Of a DNA stretch of 64,000 nt, positions 49,694 to 60,472 are shown one piece after another. The notes under the pieces were generated by a model. It did no database searches and was not told where the DNA came from. It saw only the letters and a program-made list of their open reading frames with translations. A program made the translations under genes and the position numbers. The first letter of the stretch is position 1. Each line of letters begins with the position of its first letter. The stretch is from Candidatus Melainabacteria bacterium. GTDB taxonomy: Bacteria > Cyanobacteriota > Vampirovibrionia > 2-02-FULL-35-15. Location: assembly GCA_016201905.1 (NCBI GenBank), contig JACQBQ010000035.1:1-64000 (forward strand). The letters run 5' to 3'.

Positions 49694-52213
49694 TTACTTA
49701 AGAAGCCCAAATTTCTCAAAAATTCCTGCCAAAATCTTATTTTGGACAATTGCTAGCATTGCACTAATACTATTTGACACCTTTTTACCAGATTTAATTA
49801 ACTTCTTAAATGCCTCATCATCATCAACCTTTTTAGCATAAGATAAATCATCTGAATGTTCAATTAAATCTTCTGCAAAATGAGCTGCATGGTGCGTAGT
49901 CCATCGCCAGGTGTGCCTGAAAGGTTTATTTAATCTAAATCTGCTTACAATGTGAGATGGATATTCTTCTATTTTCCTTTCATGGTTTGTTTTTTTAGGT
50001 GGTTTTGTATAAATATTAATTGAGCTTTTATTGGAGCCTTTATTGTCAATTAGAGTAGAGATTAAATGTGTTAGCTCGGACTGTGTTACAAGAACATCCG
50101 CCAGGTTAGTCTTATAAGAATCTTCAGCACCAAGTTTTAAACCTAAGTTTTTTAATTTTGCAGTGCATATCAATGCTTTTGCAAGTTTTTTCCCTATGAT
50201 AGCTGGCAGCCTTTCTGTGCCACCCCAGTCAGGAATAATTCCAAGGCCGACTTCAGGCATTGCCACTACAGCAAGATCGGTAAATATCCTATAGTCACAT
50301 GCAAGAGCAAGTTCAAGCCCGCCACCGACTGCTGGTCCATCTACAATGGCAACTGTTGGTAGAGTACAGTTTGCAATTTCATCCATTACTTTTTTCCCCA
50401 GGTTTCTGAATGCAAGAATTTTTTCAGTGTCCCAGTTTGTACTTGCAATATAATTTAAGTCAGCACCGGAAGAAAATGCTCCTCCACCCTGACTTCTAAA
50501 AATTATTACTTTTACTCCTTTTTTTTGTAGGTCTTTTAAAGCAACTTGTATTCCTACTAACATATCTGGTCCAAGGGAATTTTGCATCATAACTAGGTTT
50601 TGAATATGAAGTCTTCCCATATTTATAAAACCAATATTGTCCTGTATGTATGTTTGAATACCTGATAAATCATTTGTGCCTAGCTCAAGGTATTCTCCTG
50701 GTCTAGAAATACCAATAGGCCTAGACTGATCTAGCTCTTCATTTATAAGGGTTGTTAGTTCAATAACCTTTTCTTTTCCTAACTTTTTAGCTAACTCTAA
50801 TGGACCAATATTATATTTAAATCCTTCTTTACAAGCCAGCTCAATGTCCTGAGCTGTAGCCAACCCTTCCTTAAATATTTCTTGTGCTATTGAAATATAT
50901 GATGCTCTAAATATGTCGGCAATACCTTCTTCAGAGTAATGTGTGATTTTTTCAGATTTTGGAAAATCATAAGGTTTTATTTTTGGAAATGACTCGTTTA
51001 TATAAGTAGGGTTCTTTTCAATAAGGGCTAGGTATTCATTGATTGCTTTTAGTTGTTCCTGAGCTCTCTCCTTTATTACTTTTACACAACTTGCTGGTGT
51101 GAAGAACGTGCCGAGCCTTTCAAGATTCTCTACAATTTGTGCATATAAAACTTTTTGCCTGAGTTTTCCTTGTGCTTCTTCTATTAACATTTTCTTCTTT
51201 TCAATATCACAACTTTCTATCTTTTTATATAAACCTTTCTCATCCTTAAAAAATGCTAGTTTTGGAGCAGCTTCAAATTGTCTTTTTGCACTTTTAGTTT
51301 GTACTTTTATTTGTTCGGAATAAAGTGTATTTAGAAAAACTTTGTCGATAACTGTAATAGGAATTCCTTTGTCGGCTAGTTTTGCAGCCTGGTTTAAAAC
51401 ACCAACCAGTATTCTGTTTGCAATTGCACCTGTGGAATCTTTCCAGCAAATGATTGGTTTTTTACCCATTGAAATTGCAAGATTTTGCATTGCCTGTAGA
51501 ACTTCAGGTGAAGTTTTTGAGCCTGCAATGATTTCTATAAGTGGGTTTCTGTCGGCAGGTAAAAAATAATGAAAACCAACAACTCTTTCTGGGTAAGCTA
51601 CCTTAAGTGCAATTTCATCTACCAGTAATGAAGAAGTGTTTGTAGCAAGAATTGCCTCTTTTGAAAATAGTGCAAGTTCAAAAAAACGGAAAATATTTTG
51701 TTTGAAAGATAGAGTTTCAGGTCCAGCCTCAAGAAGCATCATTGCATTGCTATAATCTTTTCTAATTTCAGAGTCTTTCCCAAGTACAAGATCTAAAAAT
51801 GATGAAGTTATTTTTTTTGCTTCTTCAGGTAATTTAGCATAAGCACTGTCAATATCAGAAAAAGGAATTTTTCCTTTTTCTGGGAAGGCTATGGTTTCAC
51901 CAAAGAGCTTTTCTTTATTAATTTTTATCCATGCTCTTTGTGGTATTTTTCTTTTGCTAACACCTTTTTCAATGGTAGAGATTGCATTTCTTTTACTTTC
52001 TTCAAGCTTTTGTTCGTCTATGTCTTGCTGTGTAATTTTACAACTTGCTATTGGAAATGTAGAAGAAATCTTGCTGCCCATTTCACCGGCAGCGCCAAAT
52101 ATTAGAGCACCATTATTTTGAATCTTTTCAAATAACTCTACTCCTTTCTTAAAAGGTATAGAGTTGAATATTTCATAATCTTTGAATCTGCTTTGCATAT
52201 TTTTAAAGTGCAA
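49694..52213 (-). CDS. 3-hydroxyacyl-CoA dehydrogenase/enoyl-CoA hydratase fusion (FadN-like domain order)
   Basis: N-terminal HCDH (FGAAGEMGSKI, ATNTSSLLVDEIA, GFHYFLPADRNPLIEI), C-terminal crotonase (GGGAFSSGADLNYI, DGPAVGGGLELALACDYRI). Confidence 0.92.
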   Translation of the reverse strand: MHFKNMQSRFKDYEIFNSIPFKKGVELFEKIQNNGALIFGAAGEMGSKISSTFPIASCKITQQDIDEQKLEESKRNAISTIEKGVSKRKIPQRAWIKINKEKLFGETIAFPEKGKIPFSDIDSAYAKLPEEAKKITSSFLDLVLGKDSEIRKDYSNAMMLLEAGPETLSFKQNIFRFFELALFSKEAILATNTSSLLVDEIALKVAYPERVVGFHYFLPADRNPLIEIIAGSKTSPEVLQAMQNLAISMGKKPIICWKDSTGAIANRILVGVLNQAAKLADKGIPITVIDKVFLNTLYSEQIKVQTKSAKRQFEAAPKLAFFKDEKGLYKKIESCDIEKKKMLIEEAQGKLRQKVLYAQIVENLERLGTFFTPASCVKVIKERAQEQLKAINEYLALIEKNPTYINESFPKIKPYDFPKSEKITHYSEEGIADIFRASYISIAQEIFKEGLATAQDIELACKEGFKYNIGPLELAKKLGKEKVIELTTLINEELDQSRPIGISRPGEYLELGTNDLSGIQTYIQDNIGFINMGRLHIQNLVMMQNSLGPDMLVGIQVALKDLQKKGVKVIIFRSQGGGAFSSGADLNYIASTNWDTEKILAFRNLGKKVMDEIANCTLPTVAIVDGPAVGGGLELALACDYRIFTDLAVVAMPEVGLGIIPDWGGTERLPAIIGKKLAKALICTAKLKNLGLKLGAEDSYKTNLADVLVTQSELTHLISTLIDNKGSNKSSINIYTKPPKKTNHERKIEEYPSHIVSRFRLNKPFRHTWRWTTHHAAHFAEDLIEHSDDLSYAKKVDDDEAFKKLIKSGKKVSNSISAMLAIVQNKILAGIFEKFGLLK

Positions 52214-52381
52214 AAATAACCGTAAGACTTGTTTGTGTATGAATACTATTAAAGCTTAATTTTATCTGATTTATAGCCAATTTAAATTAATTTGCTGGTT
52301 TTAGGTTTTTATGTTAGATTTTATCTAACTTAATTACTTGGTTAAAAGAAAAGGTGACTATCCTAAATAAAGGCATTAGCA

Positions 52382-53704
52382 ATGACAGGAATAGCTATTA
52401 AAGGAATGGGCGTGGCCTTACCGGGCGAGAATGGGATTAAAGGAACACCCCTTGATGGTAAGAGCATTCTTGGCATTATGCTTGGTGGAAAAAAGAATTT
52501 CATAAGAAAAAAAACCTTAACTAGAATGGAAAGATTGATTTCTCTTGTAGAAGCCAGATCGGGTATTAAAATAAGAAATATTTTAAATGATGATTCTGTA
52601 AAATATCCCAGCTCATATTTAGCTTTTGAAGCTGCTAAAAAAACATTAGAAAACACAGGTATATCTCCATCAAATATACAAGGCATGATTTGTGCAACAG
52701 ATACAGCAGATTTTGTTTATCCTAGGCTTACTGGTGTAGTTGCCAGGCTTTTAGGTATTAAGATGATAAGACAATCTTTAAATGTGCCAATGGCATGTAC
52801 AAGCATTTCAAGTGCTTTGCAAAGTGCTGCTAATTGGTTAGATAAAGGCTTGTGTGACAATGTTCTGGTTTTAGCTGGAGATGTTACTTCAAGACTAAGG
52901 CTACCTCAAAATAGAATTGAACCATATATATTTGGAGATGGTTTTGTAGGGATATATTTGGAAAAAGGTAAAGAGTCAGACAAAGGAGGTTTTAAGTTTT
53001 CAAATGTCTCTGAAGATATTAGCATTGCAGATGCTTTTGTTCACAGAAGAATTTATGCAAGCCAGCTTGGATATCTTAATAGTGAACTTCAAGAAAATTA
53101 TCAGGACAATGATACGGGACTTGATATTTTAGGTGAAATTGATGCACTTGAATTAAGTTATTTATTTCAGGACTATCTTACAAACTCAGGTGAATCAGTA
53201 GATGAGAACATGAAAATTATTCTTCCACAATTAGGTAAGCTTTTGGTTGAGAAAGGAATTAGAAATTTTAAACAGGATACAGGAATTGATGTGAAACCAC
53301 GTGTTGTATCAAACTCAGCTTTTAATCATGGAAATCTTGGTGCAGGTGCTATTCCTCTTGCTTGGTATGAAGGTATTAAATCGGGTGAGATAAAAAGTGA
53401 TAATTCTGTAATCTTTGATATTGCTGGTGTTGGTGGTGTTAAAACTGTTTTTAAGTGGGATCCTAAAGTAAGCGATAGTATTAGTTTTGTTAAGATTGCA
53501 AGTATGGTGAAAAGACCTGACTATGAAAAAATGGTAAAAGATGTTTTAGCAGAATCTGTAAGAAAGGCAAAAGATAAAGGGTATAAGACTCCTTCCCTGA
53601 ATAAATTAACGGCTAGAGATGGTGTCATTAAGTTTGAATCGATTAATCCTCCTAGAAGAGAGATGGGGAATATAGAAGACATAATTCAAAATCTTCGTTT
53701 ATAA
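52382..53704 (+). CDS. thiolase-superfamily ketoacyl synthase III/HMG-CoA synthase-like protein
   Basis: VPMACTSISSALQSAANWL (Cys), SNSAFNHGNLGAGAIPLAW (His/Asn region). Confidence 0.82.
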   Translation: MTGIAIKGMGVALPGENGIKGTPLDGKSILGIMLGGKKNFIRKKTLTRMERLISLVEARSGIKIRNILNDDSVKYPSSYLAFEAAKKTLENTGISPSNIQGMICATDTADFVYPRLTGVVARLLGIKMIRQSLNVPMACTSISSALQSAANWLDKGLCDNVLVLAGDVTSRLRLPQNRIEPYIFGDGFVGIYLEKGKESDKGGFKFSNVSEDISIADAFVHRRIYASQLGYLNSELQENYQDNDTGLDILGEIDALELSYLFQDYLTNSGESVDENMKIILPQLGKLLVEKGIRNFKQDTGIDVKPRVVSNSAFNHGNLGAGAIPLAWYEGIKSGEIKSDNSVIFDIAGVGGVKTVFKWDPKVSDSISFVKIASMVKRPDYEKMVKDVLAESVRKAKDKGYKTPSLNKLTARDGVIKFESINPPRREMGNIEDIIQNLRL

Positions 53705-53727
53705 TAAAAAATTTTAAGTTTGTAGTT

Positions 53728-54372
53728 TTATAATGGATTTAGTCTACCTTTAAGTGATTCAGGAAATTTATGATTGCAATATTTTAATGTAGGGAGATGA
53801 CAAGATTTTTCCTTTCCATTACATTGATTTACGGTTATACACCGTTCATTATCTTTGCAGCATTTTAAGCCACAAGCAGTTTTACATTCTGGTTTTTTAG
53901 TTTCCTTATTTTTTAGAATTTTATTTGGGAGGTTAATAATTTTTGGACTACAGCAATTTCCTCTGCAAATTTCACCTTTTGGACAATTACTATTTTTAAA
54001 ACATTTTTCACATCCCGGCTTTATTCTTATCGGCGACTTTTTACGTTTCGGGTTTAATATGCAGCAATCATTGCTGCATATATTTCTTCGTGGGCATTGA
54101 AAATGGAAAGTGCATTTCTGGCACTCTGCTAAAAGTTTACTTGAAGCTGCTAGTGGTAAAACCGGCTCACAATGAGCACATTGCTTGCAGGTTTGTCTAA
54201 TGAGTTTTTCGCTTGATCTACATTCTGGTACAAACTGAGAACAAATAATACAATCTGTATCGTCTGTTTGTGCTTGTGTATATAAAGTACAGATATTTGT
54301 GCAGATTAGAGAACTAAAAAGAAAGATGAAAGATATAGAAAAAAACAGTTTTATGGTTTTTATTTTTTGCAT
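53728..54372 (-). CDS. secreted cysteine-rich protein with repeated disulfide motif
   Basis: Signal peptide; two C-x2-C-x5-C-P-x4-C-x3-C-C units. Confidence 0.75.
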   Translation of the reverse strand: MQKIKTIKLFFSISFIFLFSSLICTNICTLYTQAQTDDTDCIICSQFVPECRSSEKLIRQTCKQCAHCEPVLPLAASSKLLAECQKCTFHFQCPRRNICSNDCCILNPKRKKSPIRIKPGCEKCFKNSNCPKGEICRGNCCSPKIINLPNKILKNKETKKPECKTACGLKCCKDNERCITVNQCNGKEKSCHLPTLKYCNHKFPESLKGRLNPL

Positions 54373-54444
54373 TTTTTTTGATTACTTTTAATGAATTACC
54401 TTTTAAGAATTATACTATTGGTATTTAACTCTTTCTAAGCCCTA

Positions 54445-55005
54445 TTGCATGATAGAATGCTGTATATGACAGATGAGCTGGAAGAAGAACTAAGAATAGT
54501 TGAGGAACGTGGTCAGGATTTTGAGCCGAATCTTGAATTTGCATTGTCAATAAACGAACCCATTGAAAAAATGTTGTATAGGGAGCCAGTACTTGTTTTA
54601 AAAAATATAAAAATAATCGAAGCAGTAAATTTGTTTAATGAAAAAGATGTTGGCTGTGTTTTAATTGTTGACGAAAAAACAAGAAAATTAAATGGTATTT
54701 TTACTGAACGCGATGTAATACGAAAATTGATTAATAAAGGACATGATATTCATAATGAGACTGTAGAAAAATTTATGACTAAAAATCCTGATGCTCTTTT
54801 ATTAAGTGATCCAATAGCTTATGCTTTAAACAGAATGGCTGCTGGTGGGTATAGGCACGTTCCACTTGTAGATGAAAACCATATACCCATCGGGTTTTTG
54901 TCTATAAGAGATATTGTGGATCACTTGGCAGATTACTACTCAAATGAAATTCTAAACTTGCCTCCAAGCCCTCACGCAAAACAAACTTCCTGTGAAGGTG
55001 GATAA
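54445..55005 (+). CDS. tandem CBS domain protein
   Basis: NGIFTERDVIRKLI..VEKFMTKNPDALLLSDPIAYALNRMAAGGYRHVPLVDE..IGFLSIRDIVDHL. Confidence 0.93.
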   Translation: MHDRMLYMTDELEEELRIVEERGQDFEPNLEFALSINEPIEKMLYREPVLVLKNIKIIEAVNLFNEKDVGCVLIVDEKTRKLNGIFTERDVIRKLINKGHDIHNETVEKFMTKNPDALLLSDPIAYALNRMAAGGYRHVPLVDENHIPIGFLSIRDIVDHLADYYSNEILNLPPSPHAKQTSCEGG

Positions 55006-55016
55006 CAGTTGTTTTA

Positions 55017-55439
55017 TTACTTTGTATTGCGAAACACTGTTGCTACTGTAACACCAGCAAGCATGGTTTGAACTGTATACCCAATAAGCCAGGCAAGCTC
55101 TAGATTTTTAGGGTGTGGATAAATCGTGTAATTTACTATTGAATCTGGAACCCAAATTAATAAGCTTATCCACAATGCATATCTTAATCCCTGAGCAATT
55201 GAACCTGTTTTTTCATGCCCTTTTGAGTATATGTAGCAAAAAGCAAATGAGTAAATTAAGTTTGCAATCCAGAAATAATACTTGTGTTTGTGGATTACAT
55301 CCTGTGGTCTAAATAAGTGACTATTATGTAGATAAAGTTTCTCCATTAACATTCCGTGAAAAACCATGTCGAATGAAGAAATAACAAAGAACACAATAGC
55401 AGCTGGAATTATATATTTTTTCAATTTTTTAAAGTCCAT
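55017..55439 (-). CDS. multi-TM hypothetical protein
   Basis: 140-aa ORF with about four hydrophobic segments. Confidence 0.7.
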   Translation of the reverse strand: MDFKKLKKYIIPAAIVFFVISSFDMVFHGMLMEKLYLHNSHLFRPQDVIHKHKYYFWIANLIYSFAFCYIYSKGHEKTGSIAQGLRYALWISLLIWVPDSIVNYTIYPHPKNLELAWLIGYTVQTMLAGVTVATVFRNTK

Positions 55440-55647
55440 ATTTTCCCCGCTTTCCTAAGGTTTGACTACTTTTGCTAGGACTAAATAAATTTAGTAATGG
55501 TCCCTTAGTATATAGGCTTGTAACAAATCACAGCTAAGTAGTAATGACTTATGTCCCTGATTCCCTTTTTTTCTCTGCAATTATTTTGAGCAGTGTTAAA
55601 TAATCTGGAACTGGTGATTTCTAAAAGCGTCAAGTCAAGAAAAATCT

Positions 55648-56025
55648 ATGTTTGCATCAAGTACTGCTGAAGTTTTAAGTTTTCAAAAGAAAAAAGATCC
55701 TCAAGATGTTTTTACTAAAATTCTTTATTTGCATAAAAAGCTTAAAGAAGCTGCTCAGTATGAGTCTTTGTCAAAGACTAAATATAAGCTGGCAAAGCCA
55801 GTTACAGAGGACTTAGAAAGAATAAAGCAATTAGAATTGAAATTAGGATATTCTTTAATTGCGGTTGAATCTGAAAATGAAATGGAAGAAAACAAAGCTA
55901 TGATATTAAATCGTATTGATTCTTTGCTGGATGAATATATGAGTATGTGTAAACCAGGCAAATCTAAACTACAAAACTTACCTTCACAAAAAATTGAAAA
56001 TGATTTTAATGGATTTTTTGAATAG
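55648..56025 (+). CDS. hypothetical protein
   Basis: 125-aa helical, soluble-looking ORF; convergent 20-bp overlap with next gene. Confidence 0.5.
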   Translation: MFASSTAEVLSFQKKKDPQDVFTKILYLHKKLKEAAQYESLSKTKYKLAKPVTEDLERIKQLELKLGYSLIAVESENEMEENKAMILNRIDSLLDEYMSMCKPGKSKLQNLPSQKIENDFNGFFE

Positions 56026-56980
56026 TAAATTCAGTCAATTTATTTATAATCTCTTTTGATATAGCTTTTTCATTCTCAAAAATTGAGCAGTTTTCTTCTG
56101 CTTGTTTTGCATTTCTTATTCCTGGTATAGTCAGTGATACTGCTTTATGCGCTAAAGCAAAATGAAGAGCTGCAGATACCAGCTTCTCTTTATCATCTGT
56201 TCTAACTATTTTTTTGTATCTTTCTATCTCACTAAGAATATATTTAAGTCCGTTGCCTGCATACTTTCCCGAGCGGAAATCGCCTGATGGAAAAGTAGTG
56301 TTTGATGTAAACTTGCCACTTAAAGCTCCATAAGCCAGTGGTACTCTGGCAATGATTCCAATGTTGTGTTTAAGTGCTTTTGGAAAAAGATTTTTTTGCG
56401 GGGTTTGAGCAAGGATATTATATACAACCTGAATGGTATCGACTCTTCCGGTTTCAATTAAACCAAGAGCCTCATCTTCTAAGCCATCATGAACTGATAC
56501 TCCAATAAAGTTAATTTTTCCTGCTTTTTTTAATTTGGTTAGTGTTTCATACCACTCTGTGTCATCTGTCCAGTTTTTACGCCATGAGTGTAACTGGATT
56601 AAATCAATGCAATCAACCTGCAAATTTTTTAAACTTTGTTCGACATACTGAACAATGCTGTCTTTTGGAAAAGCATCTTTAGCACGAGTACTTGGTGGTG
56701 GTGGCCACATAAGAGGAGGAATCTTTGTAGCTGTATAGATTCTTTCTTTTCTTGTTTTTAAAACTTTTCCTATTATTTTCTCACTGTGACCATCTCCATA
56801 TCCTGCTGCTGTGTCAATGAAATTTAATCCTAAATCAATTGCTTTGTTTATGGCAGCTGTTGAAGTCTTGTCATTCTGTGGCCCCCACATATCTCCACCG
56901 ATTGCCCATGCGCCAAAACCAATAGCTGAAACTTTTAAGTTTGTTCTTCCTAAAATGCGATATTCCATTTGTTTCACCAC
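56006..56980 (-). CDS. aldo/keto reductase
   Basis: MEYRILGRTNLKVSAIGFGAWAIGG, NFIDTAAGYGDGHSEKIIG, IQLHSWR. Confidence 0.95.
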   Translation of the reverse strand: MVKQMEYRILGRTNLKVSAIGFGAWAIGGDMWGPQNDKTSTAAINKAIDLGLNFIDTAAGYGDGHSEKIIGKVLKTRKERIYTATKIPPLMWPPPPSTRAKDAFPKDSIVQYVEQSLKNLQVDCIDLIQLHSWRKNWTDDTEWYETLTKLKKAGKINFIGVSVHDGLEDEALGLIETGRVDTIQVVYNILAQTPQKNLFPKALKHNIGIIARVPLAYGALSGKFTSNTTFPSGDFRSGKYAGNGLKYILSEIERYKKIVRTDDKEKLVSAALHFALAHKAVSLTIPGIRNAKQAEENCSIFENEKAISKEIINKLTEFTIQKIH

Positions 56981-57010
56981 TTTCTGTTTGTGTGGTTATA
57001 ATTATCTCAT

Positions 57011-57415
57011 ATGAATTATTGGCTTGTAAAAACAGAGCCTGAGGAATATAGCTTTGATGACCTTTTAAGAGATGAGAAAGTTGTATGGGACGGAGTAAGA
57101 AACTATCAGGCAAGAAATAATCTAAAAGCTATGCGAGGTGGTGATCAGGTTCTTATCTATCACAGTGGAAAAAGAAAGGAGATAGTTGGTGTAGCAAAAG
57201 TGTCGAAGGAATCTTACCAGGATCCAAAAGATAAAACAAATACCTGGGTAGTTATAGAACTTATTCCTGTAAAAAAAATAAAAATAACTCTAACTCTTGA
57301 GGAGATTAAGAATGAGAAAACACTTCTTGGTATGCCTTTATTAAAGCAAAGCAGACTATCAGTGATGCCAGTAAAAGAGCAAGAATTTAATGCAATTCTA
57401 AAGGTTCAAGGGTGA
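57011..57415 (+). CDS. EVE domain-containing protein
   Basis: NYWLVKTEPEEYSFDDL..VWDGVRNYQARNNLKAMRGGDQVLIYHSG. Confidence 0.95.
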   Translation: MNYWLVKTEPEEYSFDDLLRDEKVVWDGVRNYQARNNLKAMRGGDQVLIYHSGKRKEIVGVAKVSKESYQDPKDKTNTWVVIELIPVKKIKITLTLEEIKNEKTLLGMPLLKQSRLSVMPVKEQEFNAILKVQG

Positions 57416-57477
57416 TACACTTTTGAATACGAAGTTAATTTTAAATTCAATAATTGTTTGTTATTATAGCTCTTGTT

Positions 57478-60462
57478 ATGAGTGAAACGTTGACAAAAAA
57501 TACAATGACTTTATCTCTAGAAGAAAAAATTCAAGAAATTGGAAAAGAAATATTTAAGAGAGTTAAGTCTTCCAAGGCTTCATTTTTTGATCGTTCTTTC
57601 TGGAGCGCAAAACTTATGGACATTGGCATGAAGGATGAAAAGCTAAAGGTAGAACTTTTTCGTTTTGTGGATGTCTTGCCTACTCTTGTAAATGATAATC
57701 AGCTTGCAAAGCACATTCAGGAATACTTTGGGCAAGTGGAAGGTGAGTATGCAGATCTGATAAAAACTGCAGCACAAATCAGCTCTGGAAGTTTTATTGG
57801 CAAGATGGCTGCATCAGCTGCTGTTAGAACTGGTGTAACCCAGATGGCAAGGTCATTTATAGCTGGCGAAAATGTAAAGGAAGTTTCTCAGCAAATCAAT
57901 GAACTTAGAAAAAAGAAAATGACATTTACGATAGATATTTTAGGAGAAGCTGTATTAAGTGAAAAGGAAGCAGACTATTATCAAAAGCTTTACATGGAGC
58001 TTATTTCAGGACTTTCAAAAGAAGTAAAGAGGTGGGAATCTGTAGATATTCTAGACACTTCACCGGATGGACCATTGCCAAAGGTAAATGTATCTGTAAA
58101 ACTTTCATCTTTGTATTCTCAGGCTGATCCAATTGATTTTAACAACTCTGTTTTTTTGCTAAAAGAAAAATTAAGACCGATACTGCAGCTTGCAAAGAAA
58201 GAAAATACATTTATTTATTTAGATATGGAATCATATCATTTTAAGGATTTAACTATAGCGGTATTTAAAGAAATACTTGAAGAGAAAGAATTTTCAAGCT
58301 GGAAGGATGCTGGCATTGTTATCCAGGCATATTTAAAAGACAGCGAAGCTGATTTAATTGATCTAATTAACTGGACAAAAAAGCGTGGGGTTCCCGTTTC
58401 AATAAGGCTTGTAAAAGGTGCATACTGGGACTATGAAGCTATTATTTCAAAGCAAAAACGATGGCATTGTCCGGTATTTGAAAATAAAAATGAAACAGAT
58501 GCAAATCATGAAAAGCTTTCAAGGATGTTAATTGATAATTATCCTGATGTTTACCCTGCAATTGCCAGTCATAATATAAGATCACTTGCTCATGCCAAAG
58601 CTTATGCTAATGAAATGAAACTGCCAAAAGGTGCTGTTGAATATCAGTTTTTATTTGGCATGGCTGATCCGATTAAAGAAGCTTTTGTGGATTTAGGAGA
58701 AAGAGTTAGAGTTTATACACCTTATGGTGAACTTATTCCAGGCATGGCATATCTTGTCCGGAGGCTTTTAGAAAATACAGCCAATGAATCTTTCTTAAGA
58801 CAGGGTTTTGCTGAAGGTGTTAGCGAGGATGAGTTATTATTATCGCCCATAAAGAAAACCACAATAGTAGAGACATTGAATGAAATACCTTTACAAGGTT
58901 TTGTAAATGAACCTGATACTGATTTTACGATTTCTAAAAATAGAAAACTAATGGAATCAGCAATTCAGGATTTTAAGTTTAAGCTTGGACAGAAATATCC
59001 TTTAGTTATAGGTGGGAAAAAGATAGAGACATCTGACTGGCTAGATTCACGTAATCCCTCAAAAATAAATGAAATATTAGGAAAAATTGCTTTGGCTACA
59101 AAAGAGAAAGCTGATTATGCTTTAGAAATTGCATTAGCTGCTTTCAGGTCATGGCAAGAAACACCAGTTCAACAAAGAGCAGATATTTTATTTAAAGCAG
59201 CTAATATTATGCGACAGAAAAGATTTGAGCTTGCAAGTGTTATGGTCTATGAAGAAGGTAAGCCTTGGAGAGAAGCTGACGGTGATGTTAGTGAAGCCAT
59301 TGACTTTTTAAACTATTATGCACTAGAAGCTAAACCCCTTTTTACACGTGAAAAACTTCTAAGTCCAAGTGGAGAAGAAAATTACTCTTTTTATCAGGGG
59401 CGTGGAGTTTCTGTAGTAATATCTCCTTGGAATTTTCCACTGGCAATTTTAACTGGCATGAGTTCTGCCAGCATTGTTTCAGGAAACACTGTAATCTTAA
59501 AACCTGCAAGGCAGGCAAGTATCATTGCTTATAAATATATGGAGATTTTAGAAGAAGCAGGATTGCCGCCAGGTGTCTGTAATTATTTGCCGGGAGATGG
59601 AAAAACCATTGGAAATTATCTGGTGGGGCATAAAGATGTAAGCTTAATTGCTTTTACCGGATCAATGGAAGTAGGACTTTCTATAAATAAATTAGCAGCT
59701 GATGTTAAACAGGGGCAGGATTTTGTAAAAAAAATTATTTGTGAAATGGGCGGGAAAAATGCAATTATTGTAGATGATGATGCAGATTTGGATGAGGCTG
59801 TAAAAGGAGTGGTTTATAGTGCATTTGGTTATGCTGGACAAAAATGCTCTGCAGCATCAAGAGTTATTGTTGTTAAAGAAGCTTATGATCATTTTTTAGA
59901 AAGGCTTCTTGAAGCAGCAAAGAGTATAAAACCAGGATTACCCATTGATCCCAGCTCATATTTAGGACCAGTAATAGATAAAAGTGCATTTGAAAATACA
60001 AAAAAATATATTGAGATTGGTAAGAGTGAAGGAAAGATGCTAGTAGGTGCAGAAGCTGTTTCAACAGAAGGATATTTTATTCCACCAACGATTTTTGCTG
60101 ATGTAAGGCCAGGTGCACGAATTGCTCAGGAAGAAATATTTGCACCTGTGTTAGCTGTGATTAAAGCTGATAACTTTGAGGAGGCTTTAGAAATTGCAAA
60201 TGGTGTAAAGTTTGCATTGACTGGTGGATTATTTTCACGAAGCCCGGGAAATATTCAAAAAGCAAAAGAAAAATTTAAAGTAGGGAATCTATATATAAAT
60301 CGTGCATGTACCGGAGCAAAGGTTGGAAGACAACCATTTGGTGGTTTTAAAATGTCAGGAATAGGTGCAAAAGCTGGCGGAAAAGATTACCTGCTCCAGT
60401 TTGTAGAACCTAGAGTAGTAACTGAAAATACTATGAGGCGCGGGTTTGCGCCTGACAGTTAA
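57478..60462 (+). CDS. putA: bifunctional proline dehydrogenase/L-glutamate gamma-semialdehyde dehydrogenase
   Basis: ProDH (VSVKLSSLYSQ, RLVKGAYWDYE, ASHN) plus ALDH (SPWNFPLAI, GKNAIIVDDDADLDEA, GQKCSAASRVIV). Start at 57478 (MSETL) preferred. Confidence 0.95.
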   Translation: MSETLTKNTMTLSLEEKIQEIGKEIFKRVKSSKASFFDRSFWSAKLMDIGMKDEKLKVELFRFVDVLPTLVNDNQLAKHIQEYFGQVEGEYADLIKTAAQISSGSFIGKMAASAAVRTGVTQMARSFIAGENVKEVSQQINELRKKKMTFTIDILGEAVLSEKEADYYQKLYMELISGLSKEVKRWESVDILDTSPDGPLPKVNVSVKLSSLYSQADPIDFNNSVFLLKEKLRPILQLAKKENTFIYLDMESYHFKDLTIAVFKEILEEKEFSSWKDAGIVIQAYLKDSEADLIDLINWTKKRGVPVSIRLVKGAYWDYEAIISKQKRWHCPVFENKNETDANHEKLSRMLIDNYPDVYPAIASHNIRSLAHAKAYANEMKLPKGAVEYQFLFGMADPIKEAFVDLGERVRVYTPYGELIPGMAYLVRRLLENTANESFLRQGFAEGVSEDELLLSPIKKTTIVETLNEIPLQGFVNEPDTDFTISKNRKLMESAIQDFKFKLGQKYPLVIGGKKIETSDWLDSRNPSKINEILGKIALATKEKADYALEIALAAFRSWQETPVQQRADILFKAANIMRQKRFELASVMVYEEGKPWREADGDVSEAIDFLNYYALEAKPLFTREKLLSPSGEENYSFYQGRGVSVVISPWNFPLAILTGMSSASIVSGNTVILKPARQASIIAYKYMEILEEAGLPPGVCNYLPGDGKTIGNYLVGHKDVSLIAFTGSMEVGLSINKLAADVKQGQDFVKKIICEMGGKNAIIVDDDADLDEAVKGVVYSAFGYAGQKCSAASRVIVVKEAYDHFLERLLEAAKSIKPGLPIDPSSYLGPVIDKSAFENTKKYIEIGKSEGKMLVGAEAVSTEGYFIPPTIFADVRPGARIAQEEIFAPVLAVIKADNFEEALEIANGVKFALTGGLFSRSPGNIQKAKEKFKVGNLYINRACTGAKVGRQPFGGFKMSGIGAKAGGKDYLLQFVEPRVVTENTMRRGFAPDS

Positions 60463-60472
60463 ATAGATCAGG

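Noticed and set aside
49694-52213. Domain-swapped novel FadB
   Set aside because: HCDH-first, hydratase-last order is known in FadN-type proteins, so it is not novel.
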